Shown: piece after piece, positions 13,201 through 25,800 of the stretch
Layout of the letters: each line of letters opens with the position of its first letter
Position numbering within the stretch: the first letter of the stretch is position 1
DNA from: Anagrus nilaparvatae
Taxonomy: Eukaryota; Arthropoda; Insecta; Hymenoptera; Mymaridae
Length of the DNA stretch: 64,000 nucleotides
NCBI GenBank assembly: GCA_022575985.1
Contig: JAKSXM010000238.1
Coordinates: forward strand, 14,154,001 to 14,218,000
Direction: 5' to 3'
Notes under the pieces: generated by a model
Databases searched by the model: none
Seen by the model: only the letters and a program-made list of their open reading frames with translations
What the model was told of the DNA's origin: nothing
Translations under genes and position numbers: made by a program

Positions 13201-15881
13201 CCCTTGGATTCTCAAACGAAGCGAAACTTTTAAAATCAATTAGCAAACCCTTAGCTCAAGAATATTTTCATCTCTTTTGTGCGTATTTAGGGGAAAGCGT
13301 GGTTTTCTCCCAAGAAATATAAGGGAAAATCTTAACTATTGTTGAAATTTATATGAGTGTACTTCTGAATCGTAATAAAAATTTCTATCATTCAAATTTT
13401 CATGTTCAATTAATTATAAATATTTTTTAACGAGAAACTTGTAAACATTTTTTTTATTTTAATCTTATCTTAAGATAATTAAAATTTTACGTACTAATTC
13501 GTGATAAGGACTGGCAGAAAGAGAGAGATTAGACTCAGTTTAAGAAAGTACATCATCAGGTTTACTCGAGAAATTCTAGAAAATTAACTTGTTTAATTGT
13601 TTTATTTTTATTGCAAGTAAAAATACAAGTAAGAAATTTATTTAACTTTTTATTAAATAAAAGATAAAAAACTTTTTCATTGTTTTATATTTTTCTATAG
13701 AAAAAAATTAATAAAAAAGAAAACTTGTCTTACATTTTATACACAAAGAATTTCCGAACTTATAAAAAATCAGAGCTACTTATAAAAAGCTTCTTTTAAA
13801 TGTACAATACACGGGCTTTAACTTTAATACACCCACACATTCAAAGTCAGGAAATGAACGATGAAATACTGGATACATTTTTTTCTTTTTTCTTCAAAGA
13901 ACACGAATACCAACTTAGAATATTTTATTTATAAATGAGCCCCTGTTGTGAAAAAATGATGATTAGAAATCGCTCTAAGCTTTGTTTTCCCTTTTTTAAC
14001 TCGACTAAGGGGACTTCCAATCTGGAAAATAGCTCTTTTTTTGAAGATATTGTTGTTTTAATAACAAAAATGAGCTTTTATTGTCAAAATAATTTCGTAT
14101 ATTTTTTTGGAAAACTTATTTACCAAAAAAAAGAAAGCTCTCAGCAAGGAACAAAGAGATTTTCTGCTCTTTCAACTTATTGTATTTCTTTCAACTTTTT
14201 GTCACTCATCTAAGAAACTTGGAAAAAGCTCATACGTGATTCTAAAAGTTTTCTTCATGTCTCAAAAGACACGGTGATCTTGAAATCTCTATAGAGTACA
14301 TATTGAATTGTATAATAAAATTTTTTTTTTCTTCACTAACGAAAATCTTATTAAAAAACTGTCTTAAAACTTGTTTGGAATTAAAAACTTTTTTAGTTGG
14401 ATATATTCTTATTCACACTAAACTAAAAAAAAATTGATTGCTATCGTTTATATCGAGGATAAAAGCAATTTTAACGATAAGCATGCAAATAATGAAATCG
14501 AAGAAAGAGAGAAATTGGCAAATTCTTTTTATGCCTTTAGAAAAAAATGTTGTTTTAAGTATCTTTAAATTGATGTTTTTAAAATATTTTTATTAATTTG
14601 GATCGAAAGGAAAAAAAGGACAAAAAAAAATCAATTCACTTTGTGTTGAAAGTTTATACCTTTTTAAAGACAAGAATTTTCGATTTATTTAAAGCAAAGT
14701 ATGGGGTAGTTAGGACTTTAACATGTACAATATAAATGGGAATCTTTGTGGTTGTTACTTTTAGTTAGAAAATGTTAAAAAGGGAAAAAAAACTTTTTTT
14801 ATTTTCACTGAAATATGTTTTCTCTCCCTTAAAAAAAATTTTGTTGTTGTATTTTATAGAGGGGTTTTATATATATAATCATAGGCTAAAATTGTCCATT
14901 ATTACCATTAATTTGCATAACCTAAAAAGAGAGAGATAGAGAATTTTAGGGAGTACACAACACATTGTATTTTGATTTATACGAAATATTTACTAAATAT
15001 TTTAATCTTTTGGACATGATAATATTCAGGAGTTATAAATCCTTTTTATTATGAAAATTTAAAACAATAAATACTTCACTATATATTTTATCGATATTGT
15101 TTATTAAATTTTTCTCATATCAGAAAATAAAATTAGTTTTATAAAAAAATTTTTTATTATGTACGACAACGGCCTAGTTTACATGTTGTTTGGCTTCGAT
15201 ATAATCATTCGAGAGGTTCTATATCTCCAGTGTACTTTGTAATAATATTTTCAAAAGGAGGAAAAAGTACTATAAACTAAATTTTTAATATAAAAGATGA
15301 TATTTTTTCCTTTTTTTTATTCAATAGAGGAAAAAAAGTAGTCGTAATACTCATGTTTATTAAATGTAGGTAGCTGCGTACTTTGGTTCTATGAAAATGT
15401 GTAATTGAAAGAAAAAATTTTTCTATAAGATAAACAAAATATATACCAACTCCTTTATTTGACATCCAATTAAATTTCTTTTTTTTTTCAAATCTATTAT
15501 TTTTTTTAATATCATATTTTAAATATTTTTTTTCTCCATTTGCTCAGAGAAAATTTGCATGTTGACCATTGGAATATAAGGGTGTGTGGAATTCTTTTAT
15601 TTACATTAAAATTCTCTTTTACTTCGTTCAGACGAATCGATTATTTTTCTGTAAAAGTGATGAATTTTCATTAAATATCTATTTTTTTGCATGAACAATT
15701 TTAATATACTAGAGAGAGAGAGAGGAAAGGGGTTTTATTTATATTAACAGACTATTTTGATATGACGAAGTTTTCTTACACAAATAAATGGAAATTAGTT
15801 TTAAACATTGATTTATTGATTTAACATTATGTGATGCAAAGGAATATTTTTTTAATATAAAACTTTATTTTTCTGTTGCAG
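10205..15881 (+). other. Intron sequence without a further gene
   Basis: AT-rich low-complexity sequence. No phase-consistent exon, RNA gene or clear element was found. A short GA run lies near 15711-15724. A pyrimidine-rich acceptor at about 15870-15881 leads into the first coding exon. Confidence 0.6.
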
Positions 15882-18800
15882 ATTTCCTTGTGCGATGATT
15901 ACAGTTTACCAGTAGATTTTGTAAATAAAAAACGTCCAGCGAGTGCAGCAGCTGCAAGTACAAGCATCCCGTGGGCTTTACCTAGTCCAACTATTGAAAA
16001 AGTTAGTTTAAATTCTTATTTAATATAAATAATAATAATTATTATTAAAAAAAGTTGTATAAAGAGCTTTTCTTTACACAAACTTTTCTTTAAATGCTCC
16101 TATTTCACGTCAACCTCATTTTTATTTTCTATTTCAAACAAACATTAGTAAAAAAGTTCAAAGCTCATTTAAACTTGCATATATTATATAAAGTACTTTT
16201 TGTACCCGGCGACATCATTTCCGGATTTTAAAATACAACAATTTTTTTTTATAATAAAAGGAAAATACTAACAGGGAGACTTCGTGATGTTTGGGTTCCT
16301 AAATTGCTTCACAGTTTATGGCTGATTTATTTCGACTTTGGTTCAATGCGCTTTGAAATATCAATTTTTAAACCGCTGACGAACCAGGACGTAAATCACA
16401 TTTCTTTTTTTTTATTTGTCGTTTTTTGTTCCTAAGAGGATTTTTAAAAAATCCAAGGTACCTCAGAGAAACAATTAAAATCCAGGGAGCCAAAAATTCA
16501 GTATTTTCCTTATAAATGCTTTTTATTTACAATAAAAAAAGTGTAATTATGCAAGGGTGAGAAAATGGCCTTGGGCTTGAAAGTACATTATAATAAGAGA
16601 TGCGATTATAGCGAGAGAGATAGAAATACAGAGGTGGTTCTGACTTCCGTCACTGGTTATAATTGCTCTAGCACTTTTAGACTACGAGAGAGGAGATTTT
16701 TGCTTCTGGCAGTTGAACTAAATGATTCGCATAAAATATATTACGTGTTTATTTGTTTCTTTGTTCGATTCAAATATTTTACTGGGTTTTAAAAAATTTT
16801 CAATTATATTAATTTTTAAAATTTTCGAACAATAAAATAATTTACGAGCTTTTTCAATTTCATTTACACAATTATTCTATTATGTAAATTAAAAAAAAAG
16901 CTCTGTAAAATTATTATCTGCGAGTAGGAAAGAAAAAATAAAAAAGTTTCTTTTTTATCCCTTGGCTCAATTGTGTGACAAAAAAAAAATCATATAAAAA
17001 TAGTATCTGACACCTGGGACACAGCATTAAAGAAAGAGACAAAAGTTTCGACAGTAGTTTTTAAAAATTATTATGTTAAAAAACGTCTCAGCTGGTTATG
17101 GGGAAAATACACTTGACTAAAATAAAAGATAACGATTGGTTTTTAACTCACAAACAACGAACATGGAGCATGTTTAAATTTTTATTTTGAATCTTGAAGC
17201 CATTTGTAAGTCCTTAAGCCAAAAAAATGATTTTAAGTTCTAAAAATCCTTATGATTCTGTACCTTCTTATCGAAATTATTCAAGTCCATTTGATATGGC
17301 ACATCAGGCCCTATTCCAAAAAAATGACATGTTTGAAATACCCCCCCCTGCCTGCAAACATGTTCCATATTAAAAATATAATAATAAAGAGGGCGAATAG
17401 TTATGACTCTTTGCAAAATAAGCCTTAGTTTTTTTTTTAATTAAGAATATTAGATAAAATTTATATGCCTGAATTTAACTATCGAAATAATTAGAGTATA
17501 ATATTTCATTGAAAAAAAGATTAAAATCTTGTTTATCGATTTTCTTATATCGCGATTGAACAATATTTCAAAAGATTTTCTATAATAGAAAAACATAATT
17601 TAAAAAAAAAGTCGATAAAAATAAGGGAGAGAAGAGAAAAAGATATATCAGGGCGTTAACCAGATTTTGTGGTATATAAAGTGTCAGTCGTTAATGAAAC
17701 ATACGAGTTTCTGTCGTATAATTACAAGACCTCCCTTGAGCAATGATCTATTGCCACTACACGTTATAGAGAAAACTTTGTGCAAAAGATTAAAATCTAT
17801 TACGTATGTGTCTTGTAATTTATATTGAAAGCTCAATCACTTATTAAACATTTTGACGTGTTACTTTATTAAACCTTCCATTATACACTTTAAAATTAAC
17901 TAAACTTTTCTTCATCAAAAACGCAATTAATAAATTTTTTTTTTTTCATTTTAATTAAAATTCATTTTCCATGTAATTTAACACGAGGATTAGTTTTTTA
18001 ATTCAGAGAAAATATGTTTTTATAAAAAAAAAATTGTCAATGTCACGTTAAAATAGAAAAAATCTCATTTATTTATCTCTTAGATCCTTGAGAATTTCAA
18101 GTGCAAATAATACGAATGCAATTTCTTCCTATTTATATAAGTAAAAAAGAAGCCTAAGGGATGTTTTTCTCAGAATTTCAATTTCATGCTTATATTCAAT
18201 TTCAAGGTATATAATATTGATTATAATATTTTGACTTAAGTAAAAATTGACAATTCTCATGGGAAATCATTAGAATAAAAAAGAAAAAATTTTTTTAATA
18301 GTTTTTTTGTACTTAAGTAAATAAAGAATCGAATTTCCTTTATATTTGTGTTAATGTCAGAAGGAAACTTTATACACGTAATCTCTCTCAAAGGGATTTT
18401 CCTCTCCAAACAGGATATGGATTTAAATTATCTTTATGCAAACATAAAATGTTTAATAAGTAAACACAACACGAAATAAGCCTTTTACACTTGATCAATT
18501 TAATTCTCATTTTTTTTTTCTTTTTTTACAGACTGAAATTGAAGTTGTCGAACAGTACAGCGATCCAAAAGATATTAAAAATAAATCCTACGTTGATAAT
18601 ACACCAGTTCCTATACCACCTATTATTGTATCGAATTCGTCGCCTCAACCGAATATCGCTGCACTTTACAGTCAAGTCAACAAAGTTAAGAAGCATCTTA
18701 AGCCTAGTACAGGTAAATCTTTTATACTAATTTTATACTAATTCTTGCTTCTGCTCTAACAAAATACATCATGTAAGATAAACCCTTTTAGTTTTTTTTA

Positions 18801-21800
18801 ATTTAAATCATAATCTTTTGTTATGAAAACTATGCCCATTTGTAGAACCCCTTTTACTCTTTACTACATTTTCTGTATTCCCAAAGGAACGTTTACCCTT
18901 ATTTTCATAAATTTTTCAAATATTTTCATAAACCATTTAATTTTTAATAAAAAAATGAATTCTCTGGAAATTCCGTTCCACTTGTTTTTCTTTTTTTTCA
19001 TAAAAGAGGGATATTTTTTTTCCTGTTAACCCTATTTCATAAACTTTTTTTATTCACGCCGTTGATTACGTGTTATGCAATAATATGTGAACTTGACATA
19101 TCTTGTCAGTGACATTTAAAAACCGCAGAAACTATCTTTTCGCACCCCTTCTTGAGCAGATTATAGGAAACACACATGGTTTTAATATATTTAATTAATT
19201 TTTAAACTTAAAAAAAATATACCTTTAAAATAAAAAGTAACCCTAGTTTTCAATTAAAAATTTCTATCTCCCTTGCTGGTACTCGTTTTAATAAAGAGTG
19301 GTCAATGAACTGAACTTTATCGTATATGCAGATGACGCTTCAGATCCATCAAAAAAGAAGCAAAGGGTTAATATCCATCAAGATTATATTACTCCAGAGA
19401 GTGAGAGGGAGATTTTATTTTTATAAAGAATTTTTTGTTGATTACAAGAAATTATTATATACTTATAAGAAGGGAGAGAGTTTTCTTGTTATAAAACAAA
19501 GTAGTAGCTCTTTATTATAAAGTTTTTAAGTATTCTATAAACGTAATTTTAAGTATCTTGTGAAAATACTGTAAACTTTTTTTTTCTCTCTTATTTTTAA
19601 GATGAATAGTTGTTAAAAAAGACTTTTCATTTTCTCTTTTTCTTATTCCTCTCCTTATCATTTGTTTTATATTTTCACTTGAATAATTTTCATAAAAGAA
19701 AATACTACTTATTATTTAAATCTATTGTTTATTATTATTTATCATTAAAAACTTTTTAATGGCATTCTAAGTATAAATGCAAATACTGCAATAATAATAA
19801 AATATAGTACCAAAGTATATAAAAAGAATTAATTTTTTTTTCTCGCAAGTGAAATGAGTTTCGAAATGTATATAAGTGAGCGTAGAATTTGATGTATTTG
19901 ATTCTAAATGTTATATTAAATTTTATAATAATTTTTATAATAACTTGTGTTGTTTAATAAGTAATTCTTTATTGTTGATTATTTACCTAAAATTTAACAA
20001 TATTGAGTATACCATTGGTTGTGTCAATCCTGGCAGCCCGAACACAGTAAAAAAGTAGTTAAATCATTTATCTATAGATCTCGTTACAGGACCCAATATC
20101 AAACTGTATCTCGAAAAGTACTACTAAGAACATTTGTTTTGCGCATACGTAGTACATATTGTGGATGGTACAGCTGCTTATCACTGTGATATGAATGCTG
20201 AATCAGGTCCCAGATTCTCTGTTTCTTTCACAGACATATCAAATGTGGAAAGCTTAATAAAGTTCAATGTTCTTAGGAAGGCTAGTATTTTGCCAATTTA
20301 AAAGAGTACATTTATCAAGCGATAATACTTTAAGAATTAGTATATTACGACCCATGGCCAGAAAAATAAAGAATGGCTCAAATCGCACGTAAATTACCTT
20401 CCGAGGCGAAGCCGAGGATGGTAAACTGCGATTTGGGGCATTCTTTTTTTATGGCCCAGGGTCGTATATGATTTTTCTGCATCAGTGGCGAGAAAACACT
20501 TCTTTGCCGGACGCGCAGCGGCCAGAAAACACGCACTTTCTGGACACTGACCAGAAATATAACCTTTATTGCACGGCAAATTCAAGTTTTCACTTATCGT
20601 TTTTATTTCGTACCAAACAAAAAGAATAAGAAATCAAAGTCCATCACAAGTTTTGGTATATTTTTGATTTTTTTGATGTTTTAAGTTGGTATTTTAAATA
20701 TTTCGATTGCAGTCACATATAAATCTTAAAATTTGTAAATAAATTGAATTGTACAATTTTGTTGCTTTATATGACTAAAATTTTTAAATAAATTAATCCA
20801 TTAATACGATAAAATCAATTAAATTAAATAAATAAAAAACAAAGAACTTATAAAATATTATTTTTATTGACAATTTAATGCATTTGCCAATAAAAAATAT
20901 TAAAATTAAACAGGATTTATAAATCCTATCAAATTAAAAATAGTATTCGATTGAATTTTTGCTTAAAGCTATAGATTAAACTATTACAGTGTATGTGTGG
21001 CTGTGTATTTAAAGCTTTATCTGAAAAAAAAGAGCATGCAATGATGATGAGGGCATTGAATACATTTTATCCCTCCTCTATTATTGATTTATATTATCAA
21101 AAAAAGCCCTTAAGGCGATTGATCGACAAAAAGGAGCTTTATTATATTTCGAAGGGATCGATTCAATTTTATTACATTTTTTCTTCTTCCTTTTTTAATG
21201 ATAAAGAAAAAAATAATTTAATTATAACAAAGAAGGCGTAAAAAATAAATATTTACGGGTTGTTGATACCTTAAAAATTAAGGTAATTTTAAAGGGATAT
21301 AAAAATAATTGCCACTTGTACTTAGGTTATAATATTCAAAGGACTTTTACTTCTCTGATGTTTGTCTTTTTAATTTAAACACTTGGCATTGAGGATAAAA
21401 GAAATATTTTTCATGCCAAAAAAAATGAAAAAGATCAGAAGAAATTCCTCTTTCCTTATAATTATTTAACTTTTATGGTAGAAAAATTAAATTCTATTCA
21501 CAATACGTTTTAAAATTATACTTTCACATGTACATAAGAAATGACTTGAATACAAAATTTTCAAAGATTATATTCTCTCTCATCTCTTTTATGCTGCTGT
21601 GCTTTTTTGTATCTCTTGAGAATTTAATTTTTTGAACGTAATACTGAAAATTAGGGTGCTCATTTAAATATGACGAGAGAATAAGACTTAATTTTTTTAA
21701 ATTTATTACAGAAAATAGGATAAAATTAAATTTAAAATACGAAAAGTCAAATAATATTTGAAAAAAATATCGAAAATCCTTGCTATAATCTTACTTTTAC

Positions 21801-22799
21801 ATAAACCTTTTTTTCGGCTTAAATTTTGTCACGACGATCGAAGCTTTAAAGGTACTTAAAGGATCCTTTTTTATTTAAAAAGAAAAAGAAATCATATTAC
21901 ACAGTAAATTTATCTTTTTCTCTGTTTAGGCTTAAATCCTATAATATTAAATTTTTTTTCCTAATAAAAACGTACAACTGACATCTTTCTTTTTATTATT
22001 TTTTTCCATTGTATTCAATTTCAACAATGAAAGTTAAGTTTTTTTGAATCTTTCATAACAAAAATTTTAATTAAAAAGTACATAAACAAAGATTATAAAT
22101 AAATTAAAGGAAGATTAATAAATAATTAAATAATATTTATTAAACAATACGAAGTTATCAAAATCCCCTGAGAATGACTTTGTCATATTATCAAGTCAAC
22201 TGTAATTAAACACATACATAAAAGATGTTCACTCTATCGTATAAACACGCACATATAGATAGATTTTCTGTGTTATTATTGTATATCGTTAAAAGCAAAT
22301 TATTATTTTAGTGATTGCCAATGAACTCACTCTCTCTAATTTATTGCAAAACCCTTTAATTATTATTATTGCATATTAGCTGGGCTGTTTAAAATAAAAA
22401 AAAAGTAAATAAATCTTTTTAATTTCTTAACTAAAGCTCATAAAAAAGCCCTACTAAGTAAAAAAACTTTTCTTTTCCTCTTACATCATATGTTAAACTT
22501 GTCATAAACAGATCCTCCTTTTCCATTTTACATGGTTTATGAAGTCTTTTCATAATAACATTTCTCTTTTCTTCTGTACTTACTTGCTATTATAATATTA
22601 TATCGTGCATAGGTATAAGAGCTTTTTAGAAGATGTGCTATAGCTCTCTCTTTCTCTCATTTTCTAAAAGAAGGGAAAAACCATGTTGTGTAACCATTAT
22701 CTACAGTCACACTTTATTTTATCTTAATATAAATCATATTGGCTAAAATTTTATGTCAATAACATAAAACAATGTGTCGTTTTTTCAAGACAATTTCTT

Positions 22800-22840
<41 letters not shown>

Positions 22841-25800
22841 CATTGTATGTATATAAAATTAAAAAGCAAAAACAAAATTATTACTTTTCTCCGTATGTTC
22901 CTATAAAACCCTTTAAATTTAAATCTCGTTATAACATAAACAAAAATTAATGACAAACTCACATTTTAGTAATGTATTATACGTATGTGTATATTTAAAA
23001 TTTTATATATATGTGTCACACTTCCTATAACTATATTAAAATAATCGGTACTTAAGAAAAAAATTGTAATCCGAATCTAATAAAATATCCAACGTACTTT
23101 AAATTTTAGACTTTAATAAAAAAATAAAATAAAAATAGTCTCAGTTTTACATCAGACTCAGTGATATGAGTGTATAAATATTATACACACAAAAATTGTT
23201 AAATCGGTAAATGAACATACATATATTGTAAATTTTAATATTGTGAGAAAAAAATTTTTTTAATTTTTATTAATTATGTAATTTTAGCTTGATAAGGTCA
23301 ACAAATCAGTTGACGAAACGTCGCTTTAACAACAGCAATAAAAAAATTTTGTAAACTATACATAAATTTTTTCATTTTATTCCATTTGGTCAATAAATTC
23401 AAAAAATATTCTATAAAAAGCTAAATATTTAAATTTTGTTCAGTAAAAGCAGAAAAATTGATATTTTGCAAAAAACACATTTTTAAATTATTTCTTTTAT
23501 TTTACAGATATTTCAGCATCGGCTTCATCTTGCGGAGAAGGAGAAACTGCTGAAAAGTCAACAAATGCTCGTAATAAAAAGCCTGTAATACAAAATACAA
23601 ACGTAATTACTCAAATCGCTAATGGTGTGTAAATTAATTTATTTATTCTGCATTCGTTTTTACAATTCTGTATTTTAAACTTTTTGTATTTATTATAGAG
23701 CGAGCGTCAACTTTGCCCAAAGAACCAACTGCAGTCAATTGTGTTGCTCTAGTCCATTTATCAGATAATCCGGAAAATTTATCTGCTCGTCACCCTTCGC
23801 CCTATTATTACGGAGATTTGTTCAAGTCGGGTGAACAAAAACATAATCAAACAGCAAAAGCACGTATTCAATCAACTAAATATAGAAAATCAGCAAGTTT
23901 AGAGGTGCCTGTATTAGCTGAACGAGCACATACGTTAGGCGCACCTTTGAATAAACGTAGTTCGTACAACGATGATATTAGTCCTCAAGAACAACTAATA
24001 CCGGAACATTTAAATAGCGACAGTGAATTTTCAAATGTTTTTCCTGGTGATACTCCAGAAATTCTTTCCTCTTGTATTGTTTCTGATTGGGAGCAGAGCC
24101 TCATGCCGCCTCATCGTTTGTTAACTCATGATTTACCAGCTAAAAATGTTTGCGATTGTCCTAACTCTGCTAACGAGGATGACTTAGATTCTTTGGATAA
24201 TAAGCATTCGCTGCATCATTATCATCATCATCCTCATTATCAGCAGAAGCGCTACTTTCATAGTTTAGATTATCAGCAAAGAACTCACAATTTAGAAGCT
24301 TCTTATCCTTTATTTGAACCAAGAGATTACGAAGACGAAGACATTGACGTTGATTACGACGATTATAGTGACGAAGGTGATTACGACGACGACGAAGAAG
24401 ATATTGACGAAGAGGAAGACGAAGAAATGGCACGTCAGCGCCAAATTTTTGAAACAGCATTTGATTCAAAAATTAACAGATCAAACGAAGATTTACTTGA
24501 CACTGAACGCTTGACCAATCATCCTGCTCTAATCTCTCAAGTGAGTATTAAAAAATTTTCTTATTCATATATTTAATAAACATAAGCAAATAAACAAATT
24601 ATTTACTGAATTTTTCCTCTAATCACAGATAAGAAACAACGGATTTTCCCTGTCAAGAGCAAGTTCTTCAACCGAATCTTCAAAACAATCTTCAAAGGAC
24701 CATCGCCGAAAAATGGTAGTGCTCCGCCCAAAATCAATTCCGAGCCGATTATCGTCTCAAAATCAACAACCTCAGTCTGATTTAATTCCTAATTTAACAA
24801 AAAATGTTGATTCCATCCACTTAAATTCTAACGATGATGAAAATACGGATTCTTCACGAATGGCTATTCGTGGCTATACTCCGTCACCTCCGTCGACAAA
24901 TCCCTTACCTAATAAGTTTAATGGCAATAGAGACAATCTTTTGTTAAATATACAAAGTAATCCCAACTTGCCAGCTCAGCAAGATCAATCAAGAATAAAG
25001 GATTTAAAACTGCCAATAAAGTCATTACTCAGGCCAACGGATTCACCTCAAAGTAGTGAGAATAGTATTCATGAAATCAAAAGTCGGCCAAAAAGCTTCG
25101 CTTTGGATAACAAAGAATTAATTTTAGAATTTAAAGGTAGGCCAAGAGAAGAGCGACCTAGACCTAGAAGTCTCGTGAGAGAAAATAAACCTATTATGGA
25201 ATTCAAAGGTAGGCCTCACGAAGCAGAAACTGAAAACAAATCTCAACCAAAACCAGGAATTTTGGATTTTAAATTAAAAATTCCAGGAAGAAGTAAACTT
25301 GGGTATTCAAGTACAGAAAGCATGGCTACAAGTAGTAGCGGAGGTAGTATGGAATCGATAAGAAGTAGTACCAGCGAAGGTAACAGATCCACAAGCAGTT
25401 CCGAAAGTCGGCACAGCACCAGTTTAAGCTCCCACAGTTCCGATAGCGGTAGTGCTAATTGTTTACATAACGGACATCACCACCATCATCATCACCACCA
25501 TCAGCAGCAATCTACATTATCTAGTTTTTTAAATCAAACGAACAAGTTGCATATTTTATCTCCTATAAGTGACAAGTCTTCCCAAGAACCAGCTTCCGAA
25601 ACGTCAGAAAACAACCGTAATAACAATTCTCAAAAGGCAACTCCTGAAGATCCTTTAACAGATAATATTGCGGTAAATACAAATGTTATTGCTAATTTGA
25701 ATAATTCAACGAATGCAACAACCCCCACGGATTTATCGTTTAAAAAACGGAATAAGCCACAAAATAAGAATCTCATTAATTTAGCTTTACAATCTTCGTC

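Larger units (their letters stand above)
1..15881 (+). other. Large intron upstream of the first in-window exon of the SH2 adaptor gene
   Basis: Apart from the nested gene at 9389-10197, no exon with a supported reading frame and splice sites was found here. The sequence is AT-rich with many homopolymer runs. Short open frames such as 794-1111, 1251-1502 and 13935-14213 look like chance frames in low-complexity sequence. The exon at 15882 opens in frame without an initiator, so the gene must begin further upstream, and this stretch is read as intron. It contains the candidate recursive splice site, a satellite-bearing mobile element and the nested gene. Confidence 0.6.
19401..23507 (+). other. 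Intron with a coding-like relic, a hairpin element, a (TA)n run and a hammerhead-like motif
   Basis: Outside the listed features the sequence is AT-rich with no supported exon. The composition rises noticeably towards G and C between about 20030 and 20585. Confidence 0.6.

Noticed and set aside
24170..24514. Antisense and alternative-frame open frames over the SH2 adaptor exon
   Set aside because: They arise from the GAY-rich acidic stretch and biased codons of the real exon; no independent support.
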